Source: Allomyces arbusculus
Taxonomy: Eukaryota > Blastocladiomycota > Blastocladiomycetes > Blastocladiales > Blastocladiaceae
Length of the DNA stretch: 51,614 bases
Direction: 5' to 3'
Assembly: GCA_027604705.1 (NCBI GenBank)
Contig: JADHYV010000103.1
Span: 1 to 51,614, forward strand
Part shown: positions 11,182 through 22,474 of the stretch, piece after piece
Layout: every line of letters begins with the position of its first letter
How positions within the stretch are numbered: the stretch's first letter is position 1
Position numbers and translations under genes: made by a program
Notes under the pieces: generated by a model
Told to the model about the DNA's origin: nothing
The model's database searches: none
The model's input: only the letters and a program-made list of their open reading frames with translations

Positions 11182-12086
11182 GGCGGCAGCAGCGAAAGCA
11201 CACGGTGCGGTCGAGATGCAATCTGGCCGGCGCCGGCAGGTACTGGCTCGGGGCCTTGTTGCTCGTGCACAGGGTCAATCGGCAGGTCCGGAGCAGATTG
11301 AACTGGTGGAGAGGCTTGCTAGAGGCTCGCTCGAGCTCGTCGTGGCGTGTCGCGTCGTCGTCCCGCGCGTCGGTCACTGGTGTCCGGTCAACTCGCGGTG
11401 ACTGACGATGGTCGGGCGCGAGTTGTTGGCTTGTAGGTTGTCGCTGGGGAGAAAACAGTTGCCCGCTGCCTTGGCGCTGCAGGGTCCGGACGCACTTGTC
11501 GGCTGTCGCCGAGCAGCGGGGAAATGGCGAGATGAGCGTGATGAAATCATGGCGGCGACGACGAGCGGGGGAACCGTCGCAATACATTTACTTTGATCGG
11601 CGCGGCGCGTCCATCTTCTGTGCAAGCCCAACAAGGGGGTCGTTGGCACCGATCGGTGGGAGTGCGCGCCTTGCTCAAACATGCCTGCCCTGGCCACACG
11701 CTGTCAGGTTTCCCCGCTGCCATCACGTGGGGTGGCCAGACTTGCAGTGGAGGGGGGCACGTGCAAGCGCTCTGCCTCAGGCGCTGTCGGCAAGGCCTGC
11801 CATCCCTGTCGGGTGACGCACTGTGCATCACGCCGGAACAGATCACCGCTCGTCCCGCCGCTGTCGCTTCGGCAATCTCGTTGTCGTCGCCGTCGCCTCG
11901 GCCGCGAACTTCCCCCAACCGCGACTGCGAGCCCGCACACCCGCGCGACCTGCCGCACTCACCAGAGCTCCCGCTTCGTTACCCGTGGCCGACCCGCACA
12001 ACCCCCAGACGCAATCCGGTCACACTCAACCGCCAACCAGTTCAACGAGCAATCACCGACCACTGACCACCAACCCCGCGTTCGCC
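11182..12086. promoter_or_regulatory. divergent intergenic region, TMEM135-like / KMT2
   Basis: 905 bp between two oppositely oriented start codons; it must contain both promoters and leaders. No clear TATA box or repeat was seen. Open frames here are short or lack family resemblance. Confidence 0.4.
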
Positions 12087-15000
12087 ATGCCACCGGCCAA
12101 GACGCAAGGCCGTGTGACGCTGGCCGACCTGGTCGACGCCGGCCTGCTCGAGGCCGGCGACCAAGTCACGTTCGACAACCACATTGCCACGGTCCAGGCC
12201 AACGGCGAGCTCTATGTCGGCGAGCCCGGGTCGATCCCGGTCTACCTGCAACCGACTTATCATTCGCCGAGCTCGTGGTGCACCGGTACGTGGATTGTTG
12301 TCTTTGCGCCGCGTGAATTTGATCGGCTGGCTGTAGCTGATCGCGTTCCCCTCGATTCGACTAGACGTGCGCCGCCGCGGCCGCGAATCCTCGGCCACCG
12401 TCTCCGGTTGGATCAAGGCGCGGCTCGCCGCCGACCGGTCGCGCACGCTCGATTCGGTCCGCCGGCAGTACATGGAGACAATCCACCCACAGGGCGTCCC
12501 TGGAACCGACGCGACCCCACCGCCCCCTGGTGGCGCCTACCACGGCCGCACGCGCGGCGCAGCGCCCGAGACCGACTATGCCGCCGACGTGAATGCCTAC
12601 CTCGACGAGGACGAGGAGGACGAAGACGACGACGATGTCGTGCGCGCGCCAACTTCGGCAATCCGCCGCCGGCACTTGGTCGAAGTGCCGCCGCACGACG
12701 ACGACAAGGATGCGGATTTCGAGGCAGGCGAACAGCGCAAGAAGAAAGGGCGCAGTAGGCCGTCCAAGGCCGGGACGGCCGCCGGGTCGCCGGCGGTCAC
12801 GGCGGGTACCGCGGGTTCGGCGCCGCCGAGTAAAAAGGCCAAGGTGCTCGATGGGCCGGGGACGGGCAAATCGCGCACATCGTCGGCGGGTGCGCACCGG
12901 TCGTCGACCCCCGCGACGTTGTCTGCCGCAGCCGGCGGCGCGCTCGGTCTCGCGCCGGCGGCCGGTGCCGGACCCAGTGCTGCCGCCGCGACCACGGCCG
13001 AGCTCGAACGCAAGGTCGAGGAGCCGATGCCGGTCCCTGCCGTGGCCATCCTACCGCTGACCACGGCCTCGACCGACCCGGATGCCGACATTTTCCGCGC
13101 GGCCACGTCGTGCGTCGACTGTTCGGCCGTCCTGCACGCCGACGAAGAGTACCTGACGTGCGCGTCGTGCACCGAAGCGCACCACCCGTCCTGCACGCCG
13201 CTCTACATTTGCCCGCCCCCCGCGACCGCGCGCGACCCGTGGATCTGCATCTACTGCACGTTCTGCTCGAAATGCAACAAGTCGACGCCGCGCGACCAGC
13301 TCGCCAAGTGTTCCGGGTGCCAGCACGTGTTCCACCTCGACTGCGTGCACGTCTCGCCCGACCTGATTGGCGCCGACGGGACCATTTTCTGCAACAACTG
13401 CGCCGAGTGCTTTTCGTGCGGGACCAAGCCGCGCGGGAACGTTGCGCTCGCGCCCCCCGCGTGGGACCGGCACCCGGCCAAGAACGCCTACCAGTGCCAG
13501 TCGTGCTCGGCGTCGTACCATGCCGATAATTACTGTCCCGTTTGTTTGAAGGCGTATCCGGAAGACGATTTCGAAACACCCATGGTCGGGTGCGACGGAC
13601 CCTGTGGGAAGTGGGTGCACAAGGCGTGCGATCCGCTGCTCTCGAATATTCATTACGATGAATTGCACGCGACGAACCACGAGTACGTGTGTCCGCGGTG
13701 CCGCACGCCGCCGGCGTCCGAGGCCGACCCGGACGAGGTCATGCACGTTGACGATGTGCCTGCCGTGGCGGCGCCCGTGGTGGCCGCGGCGCCGGTCGTC
13801 TCGAAGATCTCGCGCACGGTCACACCGCCGCCGGATATGCTCGACGATCAGGCTGCCGACAAGATGGCCGTTGACGAGTCGGTCCCTGTGACCACCGTGC
13901 AGCCCGATCCGGCGGCGAGCGCGATTGCCGATGCGCTCGCCACCACGGCCATCACCGACGCGACCGACGCGACCGCCGCGACCGCCGCCCCCGCTGCGGC
14001 CGCGCCACCGGCTGCCACCGACCACGACATGCACGACCTGGACGATGCCAACAAGGAGCCGTCGATGGCCGAGATCGCGCTGCGCACCTACATGTCCGGG
14101 CGTGAATGCGCCTTCTGCCACCAGACCGCGGCCGTCCCCTCCGGGATCGGCCGGCTCCTGTTCGTCGGCGGCCCGGACCCGCTGAGTCTCGGTCTCGGAC
14201 AATGGGTGCACACCGGGTGCCTGCACTGGTCGGTGACGTCGCCGGATATGGTCATGGCCGCGGACGCCGTGACCGCGGCGGTGACCGCCATGCAGCCCGT
14301 GACGTGCGCATTGTGCAAGCGCGGGTCCGCCAATGTCCGGTGCCAGTCGGCCTCGTGCAAGACGGCCTACCACTGGGCGTGCCTGGTCCGCGCGCTGTTC
14401 ACGGAAGTCCCCGCGAAAGCCGGGTACGGGACGGCGGCCGACTTGAAGCGCGCGCACAAAGTGCACCTGGACGTCTTCCAAAAGCATTTCCGGTGCGCGA
14501 CGCACGCGACTCCAGGCACCGCGAATACCGCGTTCCGTCCGTACTTGCCGCGTCTTGCTGACTGCGAGCGTGTTTGCCAGATGCGGTTTGCGATTCAGCA
14601 GCCGAATACCGTCCCGCTCTACGTTTCCGCCGCACCGGCGCCGCAGCCGGGCCAGTTGTTGACGACGGCACCGCCATACGACCCGGCGTGTTTGGTCGCG
14701 GGCGGCGCCATCGTCACACATATCGGCCGGCTTCCGTTCGCCGACCCGAACTGGTTAATGGACCGCACGCGGATGCCGCCGGTGCTCGTGCCCGTCGGGT
14801 ACACTGTGGTCCGGCGGTTCTGGAGCTACAAGCGCCCGGGCACCGTGACGTCGCTGGTCATTTCGCGCGTCGTCGATGGCGACGACGGCGATGACGGCGA
14901 CGAGCATGCCGCCACCGCGGCCCGCGCGCTGGAGGCCGCGTCGATCGACGAGGGCACCGTCATCCAGGGCGAGTCGATCCCGGACCGGACCATCGTCGAC

Positions 15001-16140
15001 ACGTACGAAATCACGCCTGCTCGCGCGGCCTCGCTGCGGTGGCGCGTGCGCATCGCCGACGACCGCACCGGCGCGTTCGATGCGCGCGCGATGGCGGAGA
15101 TCATGCCGCAATTACTGGCGCGGTTCGACCCGCCGTTCCCGATCGCCGTGAACCACCATTACCTGACGCGGCCCGAGTCGCTGGTCTTACTGCACCATCC
15201 AGTGATTGTGCGGTTCATTGAGAATTTGCCGCATGCCGCACAGGCGACGCAGTACCCGTTCCGGTACGTCGAGGACCACGCGGCGCTCGCGACGCTGCGC
15301 GAGGCCGAACGCGCGCTGCGGCGGGGGGCCGCGCGCACGGATAAGCGGACCGCCGATGCGTTGGTCGCGGAGATGGCGGCGCGGCGGCGGCCACCGGCAC
15401 TCGCGGTGGACACGAGTTTGGCGAATGTGAATGGGGTCGTGGGGAGTGTGGCGGCGGCGGTGGGGCCGACGTCGCCGGTGCGCGCGTCGGCGGCGGCGCG
15501 GATCGCACACGTCAAGCACGCCGACGAACCGTCTGCGGCCGCGGGTGCGTCGACGCCCGTCCCGCCGCCGTCAACGGTCAAGCCGGCGGTGCCAGCCGCC
15601 GGGTCGGCATCGGCGCGTGGCGACGCCGTGGCGCCACCGGCGCCGACGGTCTGGGAGACGACGATCCCGCAGCAACTGCAGTACCAGAAGCTCAAGGCAT
15701 CGGAGCACGCGCATTGCACGGTGAAACCGTCCAAGATCCAAGGCGTCGGGCTCTTCGCGGAACGGTCGTTCCAGGCGCATGATATGATCATCGAGTATCT
15801 TGGGCAAGTCGTGGGGCAGAAAGTGGCCGACGCGCGCGAACTCGTGAATGACCGGCGCGGGATCGGCACCTACTTTTTTGCAATTGAGCACGACCGCATT
15901 CTCGACGCAACGACGTGCGGCAACGCGGCGCGGTTCATCAATCACAGCTGCGAGCCGAATTGCTATGCGCGGATCGTGGCGCCCGTGCAGGGCGTGCGGC
16001 GCGTGGTGATTTACGCGCTGCGCGCCGTGCAGGCGGGCGAGGAGCTGACCTACGACTACAAGTTCCAGCCCGAGGAGGACGTGAGCAAGCGCATCCGGTG
16101 CCGGTGCGGCGCGAGCAAGTGCCGCGGGTACATGAACTGA
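12087..16140 (+). CDS. KMT2/MLL-type histone H3K4 methyltransferase with RAMA, PHD, ePHD, FYRN, FYRC and SET
   Basis: Two exons, 12087-12285 and 12365-16140, give 1324 aa. The domains in order are: RAMA domain, residues about 9-95 (VTLADLVDAGLLEAGDQVTF, then SPSSWCT and VSGWIKARL), interrupted by the intron; acidic and Ala/Pro linkers; a C4HC3 PHD cluster, 316-517; an extended PHD, 647-782 (CAFC ... HWACLVRALF ... FRCATHA); FYRN, about 843-902 (HIGRLPFADPNWL); FYRC, about 947-1010 (YEITPARAASLRWRVRI); SET, about 1185-1305, with FINHSCEPNC and ELTYDYKF; and post-SET CRCGASKCRGYMN. The catalytic NHSC and Tyr motifs are intact, so it should methylate H3 lysine 4 in a COMPASS-like complex in the nucleus. 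GSASARGDA, just before SET, resembles a Win motif for WDR5 binding (inference). ePHD-FYR-SET order is that of animal MLL and plant ATX proteins, not fungal Set1 (RRM-nSET-SET). No bromodomain or CXXC was seen. Confidence 0.92.
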
Positions 16141-16556
16141 GTGATGGGCGGGGATGGGTTGTGGCAGGGTGCAGCGTGGTAATTCATTGGCATTGGTTTT
16201 GATCCGGTCTTCAGGGCAGCGCGATGATGGCGCGCGTGATGGGGCAGGCGCGGGCCGGTGGTCGCGGACACGTCTCGCTCTCGCGTGCCTCGCGGGCTGT
16301 CGTTGCGTCGCTGCCGCTGCTTGGGCCAAAGGCTCCAAGCCGCTTTGCCGTGTGATCGCGCTGCTGCGACGCGCGCACCACCACACGCGGCGAAGACGGC
16401 GCGGTCGCTCCCCTCTCCTCCCTCCCTCCCTCCCTCCCTCTCCGCGATCTTCCCCTCTCTCTCTGCTCGCTTCCTCTCTCTCTCTCCCTCCTCCTCCCTC
16501 GCTCGCTCCCTCTCTCTCTCTCTGATCTGCACAGCGCGCCGCGGCCCGCCGCCACC
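16141..16556. promoter_or_regulatory. KMT2-TPS2 spacer with long pyrimidine tract
   Basis: 416 bp between KMT2 and the Tps2-like gene on the same strand. From about 16407 to 16523 the plus strand is almost pure C/T (repeats of CCCT and CTCTCT), ending some 30 bp before the ATG. Such tracts often lie at fungal transcription start regions. The start codon context GCCGCCACCATG is a near-ideal initiation context. Confidence 0.6.
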
Positions 16557-19500
16557 ATGAACTTCCTCGACCTGCACCCGCCCGACGGCCATGATGCCTC
16601 CGCGCGCGACCCCTACGCGTCTCACCACGGTGAAACCGACACCGACGCGTTGCGCGATGATGCCTCGCCCGAACCGCCACACCACCCAGGCCCGCGCCCG
16701 CGCACCGTGCACCTGCTCCACTTGCTCCCCGTCCACGTCGTGCGGCTCGACGCGCGCGTCGACTCGGCGACCGCCACGCCGCGCGCGTCCGAGCCCGGCA
16801 CACCCTTACCTTCGACCCCACCGCGTCGGCGCACGCGCACGGTCTCTCTTGGCGGCCTCGCGCCCAATGCGCCCACGGCGGCCACGGCGGCCTCGGTCCC
16901 GGCCGACCTGCTCACGCAGCTCGAGCTCTCGCCGCACGGCGGCGGGAAATGGGCGCTGCTCCCACGCCGCGGGCACGCGCCGCGGTGGGCGGCGATCCGC
17001 GCCCTCACGTCGACGTGCGAGGTTGTGGCCGTTGGCGCGCTCGGCGCGATTCTCGACGCGCACGGGCGCGCGTTACCGGAACAGCATCTTTCCGCGACCG
17101 ATCGCGCCGAACTACGCTCTGTCCTCTGGTACCACGCGAAAATGCCGTGCGTGCCCGTGTTTCTCGACAAGGCCACGGCCGACGCGCACTATGGCGGGTA
17201 CTGCAAGCAGGCGCTGTGGCCGCTGCTGCACTACCAGCTGTGGGACGGCGCGACCAATGTCGCGCGGGACGCGCGGCTGTGGGCCGCCTACGTGCGCGCG
17301 AACCGCAAGTACGCGCGTGCCGCAGCCGCGGCGCTGGATCCGGACGGGAACGACCGCGTCTGGGTGCACGATTACCACCTTCTACTCGTGCCGGCGATGT
17401 TGCGCGCGCTGGTTACCGGCGAGCCGCTGCCCGCCGGGATGACCGCGGGCGATGATCTCGCCGCCAAGGACCAGCATGCTGAGACCGAGCAGCAGGAGCA
17501 GGACGATGCGGAGCCGACCGATGCCGGATCATCGGTGCTCGGCTCGCCGACGTCCGCCGCCGTCGTCCCGTCGGTGGCCACGGCACCCATCATCATGCTC
17601 TTCCTGCACACGCCCTTCCCGTCGTCGGAACTATTCCGGTGCCTGCCGGCCCGCGCGCCGCTCCTGCACGGGATGCTTGGCGCGTCGCTTGTTGGGTTCC
17701 AGACGTGGTCCTACGCGCGGCACTTCTCGTCGGCGTGCACGCGCGTCCTCGGCCTCGAATCGCCACGGCCCACGGCGATCGAATACTCGGACGGCCGCAC
17801 CGTGGATGTGGGCATTTTCCCAATGGGCATCGACGTGGCACGGACCGAATCCATCTGCCGCCGCACGGCCGTCATGGCCAAGGCGCGCGCATTGCGCGAC
17901 CTGTACGCGGGCAAGAAAATCGTGGTCGGGTACGACCAGCTCGACCAGATGCGCGGCGTGCACCAGAAACTGCGTGCGTTTGCGCAGTTCCTGGAAAACT
18001 ACCCCGAGTACCGCGGCCAAGTCGTGCTCGTGCAAGTCACGTCGCCGCCCGCGGCGGGCGCGCTCACCTCGGCGTCTGGGTCGGACGGCGGCGGCGCGCC
18101 CGTGCACGTGCCGATGGCCACAGGTGCCGCGCCGGGCCATGTCTTGCCCGCGGCCGCCAAATTGGACTCGAAGTTGGCCGAACTCGTTGCCGACACGAAC
18201 GGCCGGTTCGGGTCCCTGGACTATGCGCCCGTGCACTACATCCACCGCGCGCTCGCCGACGACGAGTACTACGCGCTGCTGACGGCGGCCGACGCGATGA
18301 TCACGAGTTCGGTCCGCGACGGGATGGCGACGACCTGCCACGAGTTTGTCACGGCGCAGCAGTTCGCGCAGCAGGCGCCGCTGCTCTTGTCGGAATTCAC
18401 GGGCACCGCCGGGTCCCTCGGCGCGTCGGCAATTCTCGTCAACCCGTGGGACACGACGGGCGTAGCCGCGGCGCTGGCCGCGGCGCTCTCGATGCCCGAC
18501 TCGGAACGGCGCGTGCGGCACGCCGACATGCTAAACCACGTGAAGCGGCAGACGGCCGCACAGTGGTCCCGCGCGGTCGCCGCGGCGTGCGAAGCGACCG
18601 CGTTGGGCGTCGAGCGCGAGGGGGTCCCGCACTGCACGCCGCCGCTGGACGCGCGGCGGTGTGTGGCGGCCTACCGCGGTGCCCCCGGGACGCGGCTGTT
18701 CGCGCTCGATTTTGATGGGACCTTGTCGCCGATTGCGCGGTCGCCCGAGGACGCGAAACCGAGCCAGGCGGTCCTCGACGTCCTGACGGCGCTGTGCGCA
18801 GACGACCGCAACCGCGTGGTCGTGATTTCCGGGCGCGACCAGGCGACGCTCGACGCGTGGCTCGGCGGGATCCCACGGCTCGGGTTGTCGGCCGAGCACG
18901 GGTGCTTTGTGCGGTTCCCCGAGGCCGACGACTGGGTGGATCTCGCGACCGAGGCCGCGCACGTGCGGTCCGGCACGAGCGGCAGCGCCAGCGCCAGCGC
19001 CGCCGTCGACCAATACGTCGTCGATATGGGCGACCTCGATGCGGGCACGCGGTCGCGGACGGCGTCGTTCGCGACCAACGCGGACCACGGGCCCGAGACG
19101 TGGCAGGCCGAAGTACTGGCGGTGTTTGACTGGTACACGGAACGCACGCCCGGGTCGACGGTCGAGGCGAAACGACACTCGCTGACCTGGCACTACCGCC
19201 GGTGCGACCCGGTGTTTGGCGCGTTCCAGGCGCGCGAGTGCCAGACGCACTTGAAGGCGGCCGTTCTCGCGCGGTGGGGGCTCGCGCTATTGCCGGGCAA
19301 GAAGAACTTGGAGGTGCGCCCAGCGAATGTGAACAAGGGCGAGATTGTCGCGCGGTTGCTCGCGCGGTACCCGGACGTCAAGTTTGTGCTGTGTGCGGGG
19401 GACTGCGTGACGGATCTCGATATGGTACGCATTGTTGATCGCGAGGTGTGGAGGGAGGGAGGAAGGGAGTTGCTGGACAGTGGCTGACACGTCGTTGAAA

Positions 19501-19880
19501 TACAGTTCCGCCGCCTGCGCGCCGCCTACGGCGACCCGGCAGGGACGACGCCGCTCGCGACCCCGGCCGACGCGAATGCGCCCAAAGTGTTCACTGTCAA
19601 TATTGGGCCGCGCACGAAGCGGACGGTCGCGGACTGGCATTTGCCGTCGCCTGCGGCGCTCGGGGACGTGCTGCGCGTGCTGGCCGGGATGATGGACCTC
19701 GACGACGGCGACGACGATGACAACGACGACGGCGCTGACACCGACGACGTACACGGGATCAAGGCCAAGGTGGTGGCAGCGGGCCGCAAAGCGATCGCGT
19801 CGGTGAAGGCCAAGGCGAAGGTGATGGTCCACGCAGTTCCGTCGCGCGGCGCGCGGCGCCGCAAGGGGATGGAGGAGTAG
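16557..19880 (+). CDS. TPS2: trehalose-6-phosphate phosphatase, Tps2-like (GT20 plus HAD phosphatase)
   Basis: Exons 16557-19424 and 19506-19880 give 1080 aa. Residues about 95-690 form a glycosyltransferase 20 domain (VHDYHLLLVPAMLR, LFLHTPFPSSELFR, DGMATTCHEFVTAQQ). From residue 713 there is a HAD-type trehalose phosphatase: LFALDFDGTLSPIA (nucleophile DxDGT), VISGRDQATLDAWLG, LSAEHGCFVR, WHYRRCDPVFGAFQ and GDCVTDLDM-FRRL rebuilt across the intron. It should remove phosphate from trehalose-6-phosphate in the cytosol as part of the trehalose synthase complex. The synthase half looks inactive: the nucleotide-binding loop reads YDQLDQMRGV where active enzymes have VDRLDYIKG, so both phosphate-binding residues are changed (R to Q, K to R), and the N-terminal GGL motif is not visible. 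That matches Tps2 rather than Tps1. The C-terminus carries an acidic run (nt 19698-19745) and a basic tail. Confidence 0.9.
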
Positions 19881-20708
19881 CGATGGCGAGCGTTGACGAG
19901 CGAGCGTGGGTCACGCTCGACGGCTCGCGCATGAGAATGTGCGCAAGTACGGCGCGCGCGCGCTGATGGTTGATGCATGGGGGCCGCGCATTGAGCGGCC
20001 TGGAGTCGGAGTTGTTGTGGTTGAATGCGTTGCCGTTGGTCGTTGATGCAATGTAAACTAGTTGCACCATGGTTGATGGTTTGCCTGATCTCGAAGTTGC
20101 AGAGCGGCCATCGTCCTCCCAGAGGTCAGAATACTCCCTCGCCAGACGAGACCTGTCCCGCGCACTTGGGCACAGAAAGCATGACGGGAACCAAGGGCAA
20201 CCAATATGCAAAACCGCCTAATATATGTATGAATGGACGCACGCGGCTGATGGAACACAAAAAAGCACGAGCACAAAATCACCCTCCGGTGCGACCGTCG
20301 GGGCGACACTCGCGGCCGCGGGGGACACGCACACGCGCCGGCCCCTTCTCTCTCGACTCGCTTCGGTCCGCGTGCGTGCCAACGTGGTTGTACCCACGGC
20401 CGCGGTCTAGTTCGAGCCCACTACCCGCGGCCGCGTCCTGCCGTGGTGCGGCCGTCCACGAGCCGCTGTCGGTGATGGCGCAGGACATCGGTTGGGACGA
20501 ACCGTCGCGTCCCCCTTCGCGCATCCAGTGCAATGTGCGCGACCGACCGACCGCACGGTCACGAAACTCGCCCCTCCAGTTGGATTCCGGCCCGCGCAAC
20601 GAGCCAACGGGGGGGCAGCGTCGACGGGTTCGCGCTGCGCCACGTGCTCGTCGTCCCGACCCCCCCCCCCCCCCCTCCCTCCCTTCTCCACCCAGCCACC
20701 GCGCGCGC
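19881..20708. other. convergent interval with a 16-C homopolymer
   Basis: 828 bp between the 3' ends of the Tps2-like gene (+) and the Ser/Thr-rich surface protein gene (-). It includes a run of 16 C at 20660-20675, about 35 bp beyond the latter's stop codon, and an A/T-rich spot near 20220 (TAATATATGTATG) that could serve 3' end formation. No gene was recognised. Confidence 0.5.
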
Positions 20709-22474
20709 TCACGGCGCCGCCGGGGCCTCGCTCACCTTGCCCAATGCCGCGCCACTTCCGCCACTTCCGTTCCCACTCAATGGACTCGGCCCGTGCACCG
20801 ACATCCTGGCCCCCGGATTCGTCGGGGACGTCGGTGGCGGCCTTGGGACCACGACCACGGGCGGCGAGCCCGCGGGCGGCGGCGCATGGCTACTCGCGAG
20901 CGACGCCTGGGACCTGACCACGCCAGCGGCGCTCGCGGACCCCAGTGACGCGTGCGACCTGGCCAGGGAACCCTGGGACCTCCCCACGCCCGGCGCCGCC
21001 ACACTGACCAGCGACGTCTGCGACTTCCCCGTGGGCCCAATCGACGCGAGCGACGCCGCGTCCGCGCGGAGCGCGGCGAGCCGCGCACTGCTAGACGTGG
21101 TCGGCGCGGGGGGTGGCGCGGAAGTCGCGACAAACACGACGGGCTCGCCGGTCTCGGGCGAGGCGACGGGCAGCAAGCCGAGATTCGCCATCATCGTGTG
21201 CAGATCGGCATCGTCGTCCGAGTGATCGAGCGGGTGCTTGAGTGCGGCCTTGAACGTGTTCGCCAAGATAATCGCATCGGTCGACGAAATCGCGCCGACG
21301 GGTGGGGGTACCGACGACGTCGATGGCCGCGGCACTGGCGTCGGGGTCGGGACCACGGTCGATGCGGCCGGGCCCGAGCACGGCGGGACCGACTTGAGCG
21401 AGGTGCCCAACTGCGTCGGCGTGCACGAGGTCCGTGGCGCCGAGCCTGTGGAAGTGCCGGCGAGAACGGCGACGGCAAGGTCGTGGTGTTTCCGGCGCCG
21501 GTGGTGGTGGACGACCGCGAGCCCGATGGCGAGGACCGTGATCATCGCGGAGATGGCGATCAGCGCGATTTGGAGGGGCGTCAGACTGGTGCTGCTGCGG
21601 GAGGACGTGGGGGCCGAGGTGGCGATGCGCGGCTCGCTGGCCGCGGTTGGGACGGACGGAGGGGCCGTAGCCGCGTGCGGGAGCGGTGGGGCGGTCGTGG
21701 ACGTGCTTGATGTTGCCGTGGTCGTCGTGGATGGCGGGGCTACCGTGGAGAGCGTCAGCGGGCACGCTCGGATAAACACCACATAAAAGAAAAGACGTAC
21801 GCAGTACGGTTACACCGACCCCGCGCTGGGCAAACGGCACCGTTTCCGGAACCCCTCCGAGCGGGACGACCACGTAGTTATAACTGCCCGCGAGCACCGC
21901 CTTCGAGTCGACCGTCACGTCCCTACTTTCCACGGCCGTCTTGACGCCCATGGCGAGCGGCACGCACGCCGACGCGTCGGCCGGACACAAGTACAGATCA
22001 ATCGCGCCCGCCGCGGCAAACGGCGACCACTGCGAGTTCCAGGTCACGCGCACCGGCTGGCCGGGCACGATTTTGGTTTCGGCGGTGGGGGCCTCGCGGT
22101 TGCCGGCGTTGTGCGGACAGTAGGGCGTGTTCGGGTTGCCGGACGCCATGCATGCCGCGTAGGCGGTGCCCATCGAGTCGGTCATGACGACGGCGGGCGT
22201 GGAGGTGGCCGCAGCGGCGGCGGGGGCGGGGGCGGGGGCGTCGGTCGAGGGCGAGGGCGACGAGGGCGACAACGAGACTAGTGCGAGGAACGAGGGTGCA
22301 AGGGTCAAACACCACGTCGGCTCCGGAGCATCGAGCGCAAAGAAGCAGCGGCAACGCACCCGCAGCAGCCAGCGCAGGCCGCGCCATCACCACCGTCGTC
22401 GTCGTTGCGGCCATCATGGCGACGAGAACCGATTGAAGCAGCCGCCCACGCACGCTGCGGCGGCGGCCAGACAT
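20709..22474 (-). CDS. Ser/Thr-rich single-pass surface protein (Kre9/Knh1-like ectodomain)
   Basis: Three exons, 22474-22360, 22277-21816 and 21739-20709, give 535 aa. The start MSGRRRSVRGRLLQSVLVAM is a basic, hydrophobic signal sequence that only joins the mature frame if the 82 bp intron is removed. The ectodomain (about 60-190) contains IVPGQPVRVTWNSQWSPF and the pattern SYNYVVVP, which resembles the Kre9/Knh1 Ser-Thr-rich domain of fungal wall proteins. A Ser/Thr/Pro stalk follows, then one membrane helix near residues 248-272 (LQIALIAISAMITVLAIGLA) with a HHHRRRKHH stop-transfer. The cytosolic tail of about 260 residues is low in complexity and carries four to five RSQxSL-type repeats (nt 20885-21031). 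Layout suggests a wall sensor of the Mid2/Wsc kind, but this is inference; the ectodomain assignment is weak. Confidence 0.65.

Noticed and set aside
13051-14721. Open frame of 556 codons antisense to KMT2
   Set aside because: Mirror of strongly biased codons; composition dominated by Arg/Gly/Val and no domain, while the sense strand has clear PHD fingers.
15571-16821. Open frame of 416 codons on the minus strand over the KMT2 end and TPS2 start
   Set aside because: Antisense to two well-supported coding regions and to the pyrimidine tract; low complexity.
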